Shown here in pieces: positions 1 through 12,265 of a DNA stretch of 64,000 nucleotides. Origin of the DNA: Actinernus sp. WN-2022 (Eukaryota > Cnidaria > Anthozoa > Actiniaria > Actinernidae); contig JAOWCC010000577.1 of assembly GCA_030867875.1 (NCBI GenBank), positions 2,248,660 through 2,312,659 on the forward strand, written 5' to 3'. A program made the position numbers and the translations under genes. The notes under the pieces are model-generated. The model saw nothing but the letters and a program-made list of their open reading frames with translations. It did not search any database and had not been told where the DNA came from. Each line of letters opens with the position of its first letter. Positions within the stretch are counted from its first letter, which is position 1.

Positions 1-219
1 TCAAGTACAACCACGTGATTGAGGAACTTATATCGCCGCTGGAAGAAACGGTTCTTATCTTCGAGTGGATCACCACGAGGAGACGAAGCTGCCATGTAAG
101 ATTTTGTTTATTTTTCGCCAAATTAAAAATTACCGAATTTAGCCTGACGCACGACCAAAACGTGATACGTCACAGATTTTATAATTGTTTGATATTACTT
201 TTATGACGTGCGTAAAACC

Positions 220-323
220 TACCCTGGTCCCAGAGGTTTTCTAGAGAGCCGCAGAGAAAGAGCCGCAAAGCGGCGATCAGAGAGCTGTGAAGCAGCGCGA
301 AGCGAACTGCGGGAACCAGGGTA
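220..323. repeat. Short foldback MITE candidate
   Basis: About 104 bp whose two ends are inverted copies: TACCCTGGTCCC at the left and GGGAACCAGGGTA at the right. No coding potential is seen. The size and terminal symmetry suggest a non-autonomous DNA transposon or its remnant. No clear target duplication is visible, so the superfamily is not assigned. Confidence 0.45.
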
Positions 324-327
324 CATT

Positions 328-1460
328 AAACCCGGTAATGTATGGTTTGGTGTATAATAAAACCGTTTATATTTGTCATAAAAGCCTCCTTCTCCAAAGC
401 GTGTATCGGCGTGTCGCTCTTTGCGGTATATATAGCCGTGGATTGGAAGGCAAGGTTATCGCATCATATTTGGCCTTCTTTACCATGCCTTATAATGTTA
501 TGATTATTTGACTTCTCATATCAAAGAAACTTGTTGTTAGCTGCTCCCTAAGAGACCTCTCTTTTAGTTTTGTACGAATATCTACTTTGCATACTTTAAT
601 CACAGGCTTCCCAGACTCATGCACGTATGTCTTTCGGGTTACTTGTGGTATTTATCGCTTAGTTCTAAAAGCGATCTCAAAAGAGTTCATACATTCACCC
701 TGTGTGAATGGTCTTTCCCGATTCCTACAAAATAAATTTACAAAAAAAATTGATACTTATGACGTTGTGTTTTCAGTTTTCCGCGATTTCGGACCTTCTA
801 AAGTAGTTTATTAGGCGACGATTATTTGGCCGTTGGCGATTGTAACAAATAACAAGGTGGGCAACTCGGCCTCTCTAAAGCGCATACTTATCCTCGAATA
901 TTCCCCCCAAATCGGCACTTTTCTTAATCGCTCGCTCGGCACAGGAGAGATCAGTAATCAAGCAACACCTGACCCAAGTTTTATGAAAATCCATCATCGC
1001 GAAAAGGCCTCCTAAAGAGCAAAAACGTGTTCCGATGATCCGTACAGACTCGACCGACCAGAGAAGTTCAAAAATTGTCCGCCCCTAACCGGAACGGTGC
1101 AAACCGCCTAGTGTTTCGACAGTTCCACGTTTTCAAACGAGTTATACTCGTTCAAAAAAGCCGCTTACCAGTTTCTGCAATCAAAGCCGTTAGATCGTAG
1201 CTCTCTCCTTGAGAACCACAACCTGTTGTATTATAAAAAAGTATGTCAGTTGTATAATAGAATTGATATATTAGTTTAAGATGCTTTAAGACATTGATAA
1301 GCTTTGTTTATTGTGGGAAGGGGAGTACCTTTTGAAAACGTAAAATATCACTAAGCCTTCGTTGTTTCCCGACTTGTTTTTGCTACTTTCCCGCCAGAAC
1401 ATGGTAAACAGGCTTCCGTCCATCATCGAAGTAGGCGGGATCACATGTCCAAATGGCTTC
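328..1460. other. No recognisable gene
   Basis: I see no credible gene here. The open frames are short, lack recognisable domains and are not bounded by convincing splice sites. It is probably intergenic or downstream of the minus-strand host gene. Confidence 0.4.
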
Positions 1461-1484
1461 TGCATATAGCGAGATAAAGAGTCG

Positions 1485-1632
1485 GAGACTTCGAGTTAGG
1501 ATTTCCAGTCAGAATTTCAATCAAGATTTCAAGTTAGGATTTCGAGTCAAGATTTCAAGTCAGGATTTCATTTTGAGTCACGATTTCGAGTTAGGAATTC
1601 GAGTCAGGATTTCGAGTCAAGCTAGAGTCAGG
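1485..1632. repeat. Degenerate 15-bp minisatellite
   Basis: Roughly ten imperfect copies of a unit close to GATTTCGAGTCAGGA. Copies vary by substitution (GAGTTAGG, AAGTCAAG) and small indels, so this is an old array. The open frame across it is a by-product of the unit length being a multiple of three. Confidence 0.7.
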
Positions 1633-1788
1633 AACATTGGGAAATCATCGCAAGTAAAATTGGAAGAATAAAATGTGAGAATACGATATATATCGACTTC
1701 CGTGAATGATTCCTTTTTCGTTATCTTGTTTACTGATATGAGAAAATGCTAAAACTCAGATATGTGGATTGTCTCATGCATTCAAACA

Positions 1789-1848
1789 TGTTAGCTCAGT
1801 GGTTAAGCTCCGGTCTGTTGCGCGGGAGATCGCGGGTTCAAACCCCGG

Positions 1849-1887
<39 letters not shown>

Positions 1888-2035
1888 GGTGCTTCCTTTG
1901 TGAAACAAATGCAAACGGTTAGACCTTCGCGTCTTCTCGGATAAGGACGTAAAATCGTAGGTCTCCCGTCGGCCTCAAGTTTATCAGTCTCACTAGACTG
2001 TCACGAGTTACCGACGTTAAATAAAGTAACTTTAC
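1789..2035 (+). repeat. tRNA-derived SINE (copy 1)
   Basis: The 5' part is tRNA-like: an A box around TTAGCTCAGTGGTTAAG and a B box GGTTCAAACCCC about 40 bp later. A non-tRNA body follows (GGGTCTTAAAATAACTGAG, then AGACCTTCGCGTCTTCTCGG). The same head and body recur at 3381, 33586, 39533 and around 46.1-46.4 kb, so this is an interspersed RNA polymerase III-type retroposon and not a functional tRNA gene. Confidence 0.85.
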
Positions 2036-2633
2036 TTTATTTACTTTTTATGATGCGGTAATAATTAAACGTAAACCGCTTGTAAGTTGTAAGTTGTAAG
2101 TTATATCATTAAGCTATCTAAAATATAAGGTTTTCAAAGGCTACATGTACCAAAGGATATGTGGATCCAAAACCCTTCCAAAAAGAATCTAAAAGAAAAT
2201 GATGATCAAACCTGTTATTGTCTTCCTTGAACTGGTTCCTTTGCGTGTACTCGTTGGATGTCTTTGTTGAAGGAAAAATAAAACTTGAGATCTTGAAAAT
2301 TGTCAAACTATAGCTGAAATCTTTCACTCTTATATGCGAAAGCTTAAGTAGCTCAATGACTTTACGCCGTCTACTATTTAGACATCTTTCACTTGGCCTT
2401 TAACGCATTTCATTTGTTTATTCGACGAGCAGCTTTTTGTGTAATTGGAAAATTCATACAAATGCAAAACCCTGACTCGAAATTCTGGCATGCAAAAACC
2501 CTGGGTAAAGGTCGAGAGAAACACCTACTCGAAATCCTGAATCCCCGACTGTTCATACAGAAACCGTTTCGACATTTAATCCCGCCCACTTCGACGATTG
2601 ACGTCAGCCATTGCAATTTTTCGACGGCAAACA

Positions 2634-2753
2634 ATAGCCCACTTTGACGATGTTGCGCACGCATCAGAGAACAATAGATGTGGCCCGCCAGTCTCTTGTT
2701 ATTCAGATTTTTTGTGCATTAGTTGCGTTCGCAACATCGTCAAAGTGGGTTAT
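2634..2753. repeat. Foldback MITE, 24-bp inverted ends
   Basis: Arms at 2634-2657 and 2730-2753 are inverted copies (23 of 24 matches; core CCCACTTTGACGATGTTGCG) around a 72-bp centre. It lies downstream of the host exon at 3.0-3.2 kb. No protein is encoded. Confidence 0.65.
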
Positions 2754-3014
2754 AGCCCGTCGCGTAACAACGGCTGTAATGTCTTATTGAAACATTTCTT
2801 GTATAACGAAATACCTGACTTTCCTGTTTCAACTGTGATATATTTTTCCAGCGAATAACTAAATTGATAATCTGAACAGCTAAATAAACCTTATGACTTT
2901 CCCGTTTTTAAGAAAAAGAAGCAGCTTATTCGTTATTTTAAAATCCTGACTGCTTCACGTCTGAACGCCTTTTGACTACTGAGATAATAGAAAGTGTGCT
3001 CATCATTTACTTAC

Positions 3015-3197
3015 ATTTACAAGATATTCTCAGTCCATCGTTACCAAGTGTAGTGCTCAGCCCCGTGACGAGTTTAATGCAACCTTCTCCCCTTTTGTAA
3101 TGACCAGGAGTTCGAGCCTGTTTCTCAATGTCTTCTGCAACCAATGTCTTGATGCGTGGTGGAACAATAACATCATCCCGGGGTTCAATTCTTGAAA
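3015..3197 (-). CDS. Host gene A, 3'-most exon seen
   Basis: The exon opens at an acceptor (polypyrimidine stretch then AG just upstream of 3197 on the minus strand) in phase 1, matching the phase-1 end of the exon at 6611-6840. It reads about 60 codons beginning VSRIEPRDDVIVPPRIKT and is polar and Lys/Arg-rich. Two ends are possible: a consensus GTAAGT donor after 3015 (chosen), or a weaker GTAACG donor after 3045. Without splicing the frame stops at 3007, which could make this the last exon. I do not recognise the protein family. Confidence 0.55.
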
Positions 3198-3254
3198 CTA
3201 AAATGGAGACGGTCACTAAATCTTTCTCATTAACCATGCAAGTGGGAAATTGAA

Positions 3255-3330
3255 ACTACATTTCCTTCATTAACATGCATGAGGGATATTTAGTTCTAAC
3301 TTTCCCTCATTAACATGCATGAGGGAAACT
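3255..3330. repeat. Fragment of CCCTCATTAACATGCATGAGGG palindromic repeat
   Basis: Palindromic units built on CCCTCATTAACATGCATG AGGGA occur two to three times. Related TTTCCCTCATG-type ends occur in the MITE copies at 5.3, 47.4, 59.2 and 59.8 kb, so this is probably a remnant of that family. Confidence 0.4.
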
Positions 3331-3380
3331 TAGGAGAGCATGCCAGCTGGTAATTGAATATTAATTAATCGTAATACCGC

Positions 3381-3565
3381 CTCCCGGTTAGCTCAGTGGT
3401 TAAGCTCCGGTCTATCGAGCGGGAGGTCGCGGGTTCAAACCCCGGCCGGACCAACACGCAGGGTCTTAAAATAACTGAGTAGTAGGTGCTGCCTTTGTGA
3501 ACCAACTGCAAATGGTTAGACCTTCACGTCTTCTGGGATAAGGACGTAAAATCGTAGGTCCACTC
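3381..3565 (+). repeat. tRNA-derived SINE (copy 2)
   Basis: Same family as the copy at 1789: CCTCCCGGTTAGCTCAGTGG head, GGTTCAAACCCC B box, and the GGGTCTTAAAATAACTGAG body. It diverges from the other copies after about position 3560. It lies just upstream (in gene A orientation) of the exon at 3015-3197, so it is intronic if the exon chain is right. Confidence 0.85.
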
Positions 3566-3865
3566 CTGGTATAGTCTTGTACTGATTTAGGAGTAACTCA
3601 TTAAAGAATTAAAGATACGTTTTCATCTAACCATGCACCCTGTGTCGATTTTTGATTGCGCGAAGAACCTGTCTTGATTTCTTATAACCCGGTCTTCCAT
3701 GTGGGATTCTTAAAGTGCCACTACGACGAAAATTTACCATTTCGATTTGCCACTTTTTCAGTGTCTATAGGTCAATCAGTATTAGAAATATCCGAAATAG
3801 TAAAAAATATTCCCAAATGGGCATCTTAAACCACAAATTTTAGGAGAGTTTACCGGTAAAATCCT

Positions 3866-4164
3866 GTCCGCCATTGCTGGAAGCCGTGCCCTTTGTTCAG
3901 CTTTAAACAAAGGTTTATTCACCGGAAGTGATGTCATACACTTAACACGACAACTTCGTGGCGCGAAATAGCGTGCATAAAAAAGTAGCCAACCTCGCAA
4001 AGATAAATATAACTTTCTTCTTATGTACGTGAAGACGTTTTTAGTAGAAATATGCCTCCAGGCGTTGTGTTCTGCAGGCGAGCGTTAAGTGTATGACATC
4101 ATTTCCGGTGAATAAACCTTTGTTTAAAGCTGAACAAAGGGCACGGCTTCCAGTAATGGCGGAC
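3866..4164. repeat. Foldback element with 81-bp arms
   Basis: Positions 3866-3946 and 4084-4164 are near-identical inverted copies (for example AACAAAGGTTTATTCACCGG against its complement) with a 137-bp spacer. This long stem with no ORF is typical of a foldback MITE. It is intronic in gene A. Confidence 0.75.
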
Positions 4165-4411
4165 GTGTAGATTCAATATTCGGAGCTAAAAAAATAAGAC
4201 TTCCTGTCGTTGTATCGAAAAACAATTTGAACTGGTAATAATATATGAACTCTACTTTATGAATATGCAAAAACATTGATATGTCAAAATTTGATCGTAG
4301 GGGCACTTTAAGTGAAATTTACGCATGCTCAGTGTGGATCAGAACGAACATAAATGAGTGTTATTTTCAGTCTTGTCTACCGTATTTATTGCACCACTAT
4401 GCAATTCCACG

Positions 4412-5150
4412 TAATAATAATAATAATAATATGTAGATTTATATAGCGCTATATTCCTATAGTTCAAAGCGCTTCACATTCAATATAAAATAGAAATAAT
4501 AAAATAAAATAAAAATAACATTAAATAAATAATAAAAATAACTAAAGTTCATACAAACGCTTGCTTAAAAAGAAATGTTTTTACATTAGACTTAAAATGT
4601 GAAAGTGAGCATGACCGCTTTTCCCCCATAGGAAGCGAGTTCCAAAGAGTAGGAGCTGTAATTTGAAACGCGCGGCTTCCATACGTCTTTAGGCGGTAGC
4701 ATGGTACTTTAAGAAGATGCTTATTCGAGGAGCGAAGAGTTCTTACAGGTACATATTTATCGAGGAGGTCAGAAATATAATGAGGTGCCATGCCGTTAAG
4801 AGCCTTGTAGGTCAGCAGAAGTATTTTATAGGAGATTCGTTCTTTAACTGGTAGCCAGTGAAGTTGCTTCAAAATTGGCGTTATCCTATCAAACTTTCGG
4901 GTGCGTGTGACCAGGCGCGCTGCAGCATTTTGCACTCTCTGTAGTTTATCTATCAGATAAGTAGGAAGTCCTGTAAGCAATGAATTACAGTTGTCCAGTT
5001 TAGAAGATATAAAAGCATGCACTAGTGTCTCGGTATCCTTCTGGGAAAGGCAGTTCCTAATCTTAGCTATATTGCGGATATGATAAAAAGCTATTTTACA
5101 CACATTTTGAACTTGTTGCTCTAAATTCATGGATTGGTCGAATATTACTC
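4412..5150 (-). mobile_element. 5'-truncated CR1/L2-like LINE, RT C-terminus
   Basis: A minus-strand frame (5130 to 4549, 193 aa) encodes the region after the reverse-transcriptase palm of CR1/L2-type LINEs, with the family-typical stretches LVHAFISSKLDNCNSLL, RVQNAAARLVT, LHWLPVKERI and WNSLP near the end. The 3' UTR contains AGCGCTATAT and ends in an (ATT)n tail at about 4412-4433. The 5' end is cut near an 11-bp TATATTACTCC tandem array (5140-5182). It is non-autonomous and lacks the endonuclease and palm motifs. Confidence 0.85.
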
Positions 5151-5182
5151 CTATATTACTCCTATATTACTCCTATATTACT
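5140..5182. repeat. TATATTACTCC x4 microsatellite
   Basis: Four tandem copies of an 11-bp unit lie directly at the truncated 5' end of the LINE fragment. They may derive from slippage at the retrotransposon junction. Confidence 0.8.
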
Positions 5183-5314
5183 CCGTACACTGTGTTTAAA
5201 CGAAAACAAATTGTGTAATTAGCATTTTGAAAGCAGCCCAACCGCGACGTGTCGTAGTTTATGCAGAAAAACTAAACTTCTCGCAGATTAGTTCACTTCC
5301 ATTGTATTACAACC

Positions 5315-5456
5315 TAATACCCTGACAATTCGGGAGATTAGTTGCTAAACTGCCCCGCGAGCCTCGGGAGGATTTGTGAAAGTCCTGACGCCGCACAGAT
5401 TCTCCCTCGGCTCACGGGACAATTTAGTAACTAATCTCCCTCATGTGATGGTATTA
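5315..5456. repeat. Long-palindrome MITE (family with 59.8 kb copy)
   Basis: About 142 bp that folds on itself: the TAATACC end pairs with GGTATTA, and the interior GGGAGATTAGT with ACTAATCTCCC. The same architecture (ACTAATTTCCC, GTCATGGTATTAC) recurs at 59839-59997 and partially at 47.4 and 59.2 kb, so this is one interspersed family. Confidence 0.7.
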
Positions 5457-5839
5457 CTTATAATAATCTAATATATTTGTAATAGGAGAGAGCTAGAAAC
5501 TCGAAGAAGCTAGAGCTCACTGTATATAAGCAAAGTATACAACATTCAACCGTATTACAATCTACCCGAGTGTGAAAGATGTCGGTCCTAATTTCGAAGA
5601 AGTCATTATAGATCCCAAGTGCTTTGCATCTGAAATAGTTAAGGATTGAGGTCGTCTATGGCTTCACAACTCGAACTCGCGGTAATGGCAACTGAATAAC
5701 TGAGAAAAAAGTATTTTTAAAATTGTTTCCAAAATAGAGTCAGCACGAGTAAGGATAATACCCAAATATGATTTAACCAAAGGAAGAAAAAGACAGAAGA
5801 ATGTCTTTGCTAGAACGACTCAACGCGCGGATTACCCGC

Positions 5840-6345
5840 CAAACATTCCCAAAAGAATGCCATTTTCCTCTTCCAAGTAAACTGCTATTCTGTTCATTAC
5901 CAAAACGGAGTAGTCCCAAACGAACACGAGTACCTTCTATTCCAGCTATTCTTATTCAGGAATAATCCCAAAAGAACACTTTCGTTTGGAACTAATAACA
6001 ATAGCAGGAATAGACGCTAATCGTTAGTCTTTTGGGACCTAATCTGTTTGGGGATGAACAGAATAGCATGACCATCCTGTTCATTCTGCTTCCGATAGCA
6101 GAATAAATAAAATGAACGTAATGAGGTTTACTCGGAAGAGCTAAAATGGCTTTCTTTTTGGAATTTTTGGTGGGAAATCTATGGCGCGCGCGCATTCGGC
6201 GATGTTATTAGTTCCCAGGTCACCTCTGTGAAGATCATTCCGTTTTCGGAATATCTGTTCGTGTTCTTTTGGGAATTAGTGTTGCGTGTATTGTGTTATT
6301 CCTATACCGGAATAGGAATGGTCTGAATTAAGTCCCAAAAGAATG
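5840..6345. repeat. Mid-repetitive palindromic region
   Basis: Several copies, in both orientations, of TCCCAAAAGAAYRC and of AATAGGAATG-like and TATTCTGTTCAT words surround a GC-rich patch at 6180-6200. Probably an old foldback DNA transposon or two nested ones. Exact ends could not be fixed by eye. Confidence 0.4.
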
Positions 6346-6610
6346 CGCTCTCAGACGGGCTCACCACAGGCCGACGAGGGGAAGAGAGAGCAGCAGCCCT
6401 TCATCTCTCAAAACCTTGCATTTTATTGGACCCCATTTGGACTGCACTGACAAAGAATTGCATTGTTTTAGGGTTAGGGTTTGCATCGTTTCAGGGTTAG
6501 GCATTGTTTGGATAGCCAGTACTATTCCACGTTCCGAGGAGGTGAAGGCCGCCCCAGAGAGAGCCGAGCGCTATCCATTCGTCAAAGAGAAGCAACCAAT
6601 GTTCTCTTAC

Positions 6611-6840
6611 CTGTATCTACATCTGAATGAATTGCTATGTCTACGGCAGTTTTGTCAACGCTGTCGTCAGCATTGAAAGAGGGCTGTTCAGTTGACTTGG
6701 CTGTCTCCATTTCGTTTAGTTTTGGTTGATTGGATAAACTAGTACCAGCCTTACGACGTGCTTTGACTTCCTCGCTATTAAAGTTGATGGATGAAGCAAG
6801 TTCCGATGGTGTCGCTGACGTTGCGTAGAATTTCTGATAA
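6611..6840 (-). CDS. Host gene A, internal exon
   Basis: This 230-nt exon is bounded by a strong acceptor (TCTTCTCCAG just above 6840 on the minus strand) and a perfect donor (ACAG|GTAAGAG below 6611). It enters in phase 2, as required by the exon at 12266-12525, and leaves in phase 1, as required by the exon at 3015-3197. The 76 codons are low-complexity and polar (Ser/Thr/Glu/Lys-rich, for example TPSELASSINFNSEEVKARR), like a disordered linker. No domain is recognised. Confidence 0.65.
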
Positions 6841-7124
6841 CTGGAGAAGATAAAAACAACGATCAAATGTGAACTGTTGATCACATACGACGAAGGTGAA
6901 TTACTTCATCACTTAAATATCAAAGAGACCACATCATATTTCCTTTATCAGCAAACTTAAGGTTTACGATTATCTACTTCAATACTAAAACAATTGAAGC
7001 CAAAGAGTGAAACTTGAATGCGCCGGCAGGGCTTGAAATTAACAATAACCCTTTAAGCAATGGCAAGTAGTTTTCAGTGTTTGGTTAGTAAACAATGCAG
7101 CAACTAACCCTATAAACCCTAGTG

Positions 7125-9130
7125 AGTCAAAGAAGCGGTCAACACTCACCAAATTTCGATCAAAACCTTTTCTTGTAACTCCATGGTATAGGCCTCCCAA
7201 CTCACCAGTTGATTATTTTCGACAGTTTGAATTATTTCTTAAAAAAATCGATTGCGAAGACAAAGAGATACATATTTTAGGAGATATGAATTGTGATTTC
7301 TTAAACGAACCATTTGATAAAGAAGCATCGAACCTTGAATTCCTTCTGGACGCATAATCAACTTAATCAGCTCATTCAGAAACCTACAAGGGTAACTGAA
7401 TCTTCGCAAACATTAATCGATTTATACGTTACTAATGAACAAAAGAAGATTAAAGCAACAGGGGTGTACCGGCTCACAATTTGTGACCATTATTTGATAT
7501 ATGCAGTGCGTAAACTAACAAGTCGAGGCGAACCACCGAAATTGATTAGGACAAGAAATTACAAAAAGTACCAGTCATCCAAATTTAAAGCTGACCTAAA
7601 TAGGATCCCTTGGGAGACGCTTAATCAATTTGAAAACCCTGATGAGGCATGGTCTAAATGATTGAAATGTTCAATTCTGGTTTAGAAAAACACGCACCAA
7701 TAAAAACAAAACGCGTTCGTAACAAACCAGCGCCTTGGATTACCTCAGGTCTAAAAAAAAAGATACTTTGAAAAAGAGAGCTACCAAAACCGCAATGTCC
7801 TCTGATTGGACTGAATTTAAGAAAGTCCGTAATAGTGTGAATCAGAGCATTAAAGTAGCAAAGTCTAATTATTATCAAAAACAAATCAAAGATAATTCTG
7901 ATAACCCAAAAGAGATTTGGAAACTATTGAATCAATTCACAAGTAAAAAGTCCGACGGTACACTTATAAATGAAATTAAGACACTAGATGACGGAATGGT
8001 ACTAACTGAACCAATAGCTGAGCATATGAATGAGTACTTCTCAGAGATCGGCCCTGCACTTGCTGCTGAAAATTGTACGAGCTCTGATTCCCACGGGAGC
8101 CAGTTTAAATCTTACGTAAATGAGGCAAAATCTGTCTTTAGTATACAACGGCTTTCAGTAGCTAAAGTTTTGAAACTAAGAAACTTTGCGTTTCTAAAGC
8201 AGCTGGCCTGGATAGAATATCCAATAAAGTACTCCGTGACTGTTCTGAAGAGATCTCCGAATCTCTCACAAATTTGTTTAATCTGTCACTTGAAACAAAA
8301 CAGTTCCCAAGAGAATGGAAGATTGCTTGATTGTCACCAATTTTCAAACAAGGCAAAAAAAACGAGGCAGGTAATTTCAGACCGATCTCTATTCTCTCAA
8401 CTATTGCCAGAATATTTGAAAAACTAATCTGGATTTAGAGCCATGCACTCAACTGCACTTCTTGACCTAACAAATGAGTGGTATATAAACATTGATAAAG
8501 GGCAATGAAATGGAGTTGTGTTTTTAGATTTAAAAAAAGCTTTTGACACAGTAGATCATTCCATTCTCCTTGAGAAGTTATCTCTTTATGGGGTAGAGCC
8601 CTCCAGTCTAAAATGGTTTTCATCCTACTTGTCAAATAGAGGTCAGAAGTGTTTAGTAAATGGTGCATTATCCTCTGAGTGTTTGATGAAATGTGGCGTG
8701 CCACATGATCTATTCTGGGTCCGTTAATCTTCTTACTCTATATAAATGATCTACTAAATTGTGTTAGCAACTGTAGGCCACGTCTTTACGCCGATTATAC
8801 AAATCGCTCTTTTATGGCTCCAGACTTGAGTAAACTGGAGACCGAAATAAATATGGAACTGACATCTGTAAAGAAGTGGCTTATTGCTAACAAACTTTCA
8901 CTCAATCTTCTTAAAATCGAATTTATGATAATAGGTACAAGACAGATATTGGATTTTGATTATGATAATGAAATCTCATTGGATAATATTTCTGTAAGAG
9001 TGAAGGAAACTAAACACCTCGTTTTTTATGTTGTGTTGGCTGTCATCTCATTACTTAATCACTTTGAATCTCCTTTGAACTTTCCATGTTACGAAATCCG
9101 CTTAATTTTCGTTTTGTTGGTATTCCCTCA
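7125..9130 (+). mobile_element. Decayed CR1/Jockey-like LINE
   Basis: Open frames in changing registers spell one LINE ORF2. The end of an endonuclease (ILGDMNCDFL near 7270) is followed by a linker, the RT motif [15 protein letters not shown] (8524-8568), [13 protein letters not shown] (8630-8665), the palm motif decayed from the expected YADD to YADYTN (near 8790), and KKWLIANKLSLN. Stops and frame changes at about 7660, 8427 and 8727 show it is dead. It sits in the intron of host gene A between the exons at 12.3 and 6.8 kb. Confidence 0.8.
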
Positions 9131-9243
9131 GGAGAATTCAAAAAAAAATTCTAGGCATATTTTAAGGAATTTAAATAATTGTACTCCATTTGCCTTCTGA
9201 CAAAACAAACAATATTCAATTTAATATTAATTTTTATCATTAA

Positions 9244-11165
9244 ATGTTCGAGGGATTCGTGATTTCACAAAACGTACGTAAATCAATAATGGTTTGGCTT
9301 AATCGTCATAAATCTGACATATTCTTTTTACAAGAAACGTATAGCTCTCCTGAAATTGAAAATCAATGGAAAACCCAGTGGAGTGGTGGCATTTTCTACG
9401 CTCACGGAACAAACCATAGTAAGGGCGTGATAACCCTAATCAAAAATACCTTGGATTTTAAAACTAATCGAGTCGTTCAAGACGAGCATGGACGATTTGT
9501 TATTGTGAACGCGTTAATTCAGGACACTCCTTTCCTCTTTGTAAATATTTATGCGCCAAACAAACAAAATGAACAGTTAGAATTTTACCAGTTATTAAAT
9601 CAAACTATTATTAATGAACTACAAATTAATCCAGAAGCTAAATTAATAATCGGAGGAGATTTTAATATCTGCAGAGATCTTGAGCTGGATTGTAAGGGGG
9701 GCACTCCGCTACAAAAAAGCCAACAAAGATCGTTGATGACATTATGCTAACTTTTGATCTTATTGATATATGGAGAGTAAGAAATCCTGAAGTAAAGCGA
9801 TTCACATGGAGACAGAAAACCCTCTTATCCAACGTAGATTAGATTTTTGGCTTATGGATGCTTCGCTTCAAGAAGATATAGAAAATGTAGATATCATCCC
9901 ATCGATAAAATCAGATCATTCTGCTATTACGCTAACATATAATAGCATTCTCGGGGACCATCATATTGGAAATTTAATTTAAGGCTTGTAGACGATGATA
10001 AATATCGCTGAACTGGAAATTTCTATTTGCCTCATTAAAAGCATTTAATTTCGGGCCCTCTTTTATAAGCTGGGTTAAAACGTTTTACCATAATTTATCT
10101 AGCTGTGTGTTGAATAATACTTTTTGTACAAGCTATTTCAGAGTGGGTAGAGGTGTAAGACAAGGCGACCCCCTGGCTCCTTACTTATTTATAATTGCAC
10201 TGGAGCTGTTAGCAATTTCTGTGCGATATGAAAAGGAAATCCAAGGTATTTATGTCAATAACGAAGAAGTAAAACTGTCCATATTTGCGGATGATCTGAC
10301 TACCTTTCTGAAAGATTATCAATCTTATCTCAAACTATGTGCATTGCTGGATGAATTTGGAATGAGCTCTGGACTACTGGCTAATACTACTAAAACCGAA
10401 GCAATGTGGCTAGGCAGTGATGCAAAAAAACAATCTCCTGTTGAACTAAATATTAATGATATTGATAACCCTATTAAAATATTAGGATTTTTTTGCACTT
10501 ACGACCAACAACTAAAGAAAAAATTAAATTTTGAATCTATTGCTCTCACTGCCCAAGCTAAATTCAACTCCCTCTACCCTAATTCTCAGTTTTGTTGGAG
10601 AGAAATATATTTATTACCTTTCAAAACCTGTTTAGACACGTCATTAAGGGTATTTCAGTACAAAATTCTAAACCGTATTCTGTATACAGTGTACTAATAA
10701 ACTTTTGTGTAAGATGAAAATAGTCTCCTCTCCACTCTGTACCTTTTGGGAAACTGCAGACGAATCGCTCGAACACATTCTTCATCACTGTCATCATGTT
10801 TCTACATTCTGGACGTCAGTACAGGCATGGCTTGGTAGTTTGGGTGTATATGATGGAATATTATCCGAAAATGATGTTATATTTGGCCTTTGGAAAAATT
10901 ATCAAAAATATATGCTTCCAAATTTCATCCTTTTAGTAGCTAAACAGACAATTTATCAATGTCTATTAAAAAAACTGAAGCCGAGCCTTGCAGTGCTGAT
11001 TGCCAGACTTAAGTATTTTTATAGCATCGAGCTCTTTATAGCCAGGGGAAATGGAAGTCTCCTGACGCATTACCGAAAGTGGGAAAAGTTAAACTTATTG
11101 TAACGGTTCTCTTGGAAACCAAGTATAACTTGAAGAGATTCCGTGTTCTAAATAAAGATTCATTC
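9244..11165 (+). mobile_element. Internally deleted Tx1/L1-like LINE
   Basis: The first frame (9244-9750) is an AP-endonuclease domain: FFLQETYS, GRFVIVNALIQ, NIYAPN and GGDFNI motifs. The domain ends out of frame around 9930 (SDHSAITLTYN). A deletion then removes the RT fingers. The second frame (10107-10697) has GVRQGDPLAPYLFIIALE and the palm FADDLTTF, and a third (10705-11103) carries the C-terminus with a CX-rich segment (LEHILHHCHHVSTFW). An AATAAA at about 11150 marks the 3' end. The domain order and motif style fit the L1/Tx1 clade. Defective. Confidence 0.8.
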
Positions 11166-11679
11166 AACTGGTTAGTAAAAATTCCTAGACTCAACTTGGG
11201 TCACGACTCTCTAGCTTGTCTTGGATAGTAAAAAAAAATCATCTGATTAGTAAAACTCCTGCAAAATAACCCATGTTGGTTAGTTGTCTAAATAGTTTAA
11301 ATTCCAGCCCTGCCCCGGTCATGCGGGTGCGTAGGCAAGTAAAAGCCGTTGGCGTTCTCTCCCAACAGTTTCTCTTCATAAATCAGGGCCATTACAGAAC
11401 CTGTTGTGATAATCATTAAGAGAAGGGGATTGTTACCCAATACCACCACGACGTTGGGCAACACATTACATCATAAGCCTCACAATTAATTTATCTCGGT
11501 CTCTTACCTGATATAGCCACCGAGCAAATAAAAGTTCATTTACAGAGCGAGTACCTCAACACCGATGGGAACAATGCTGAAGAAATACGTACTTACTATA
11601 ACGATAGTTTAAATTATAAATACGTACTTAGTATAATTATTAGTTTAAATTTATCATAGTTAGTTTAAAGGCAATGTCC

Positions 11680-11765
11680 ATTGAAAGACAATGTTTGCTC
11701 TCAAATGTTCCTTATGGATGCCTAAATATATAACTGTATTTGTTTCTTGTAGGGTGTGCACTAGA
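11680..11765 (+). repeat. Dispersed repeat, partner of 15965-16053
   Basis: The block ACAATGTTTGCTCTCAAATG TTCCTTAYGGATGCC and the following CACTAGATG are shared with 15965-16053. The left copy is followed directly by the MITE at 11762, and the right copy by the Polinton left end. Confidence 0.6.
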
Positions 11766-11983
11766 TGTCACTTACACACTGAATGTCCTGGCCATCAAAC
11801 TCATTGGAAATTTCCGGGTGCCGCCATCTTGGATCTAATGACGTCACACGGTTGACGCGTCAGAAAACAATAGCTATTTTGTAGTGGAACTATCGAGACA
11901 ACAGTGTGACGTCATAAGATACAAGATGGCGGCGCCCAGGAAATTCAAATGAGTTTTATGGACAGGTAAATCAGTGACATCTA
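11762..11983. repeat. MITE, 222 bp
   Basis: Inverted ends TAGATGTCACTKA face each other across 222 bp. Further inner pairing includes GCCGCCATCTTG with CAAGATGGCGGC and GACGTCACAC with GTGTGACGTC. No coding capacity. Confidence 0.75.
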
Positions 11984-12265
11984 AAGTAGAATTTAAAGGG
12001 GAAAAGTACATCAATCAAACATTGCTTTCCAGTAGAGGTTGCAGGAAAGGTAACTAATAAGTGAGGTGTAAAAAGGAACCTTGCATCACGCGAGAGAAAT
12101 TCAAACCGGCACGGAAGTCTATAACTTATAGTATAAAGAGTAGAGGAGAAGACACTTCATTTTGAAACGTTCTTCTTGAACAATACTTTATGTCCCTTGT
12201 ATTTAGTCTATTCTAATTTTAGCAAATTCGGTACATTTCGGTACATTTTATGACAATATACGTAC

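Noticed and set aside
2118..2327. Further 3' exon of host gene A near 2210-2260
   Set aside because: An acceptor-like and a donor-like site exist, but the phase needed after 3015-3197 meets an early stop.
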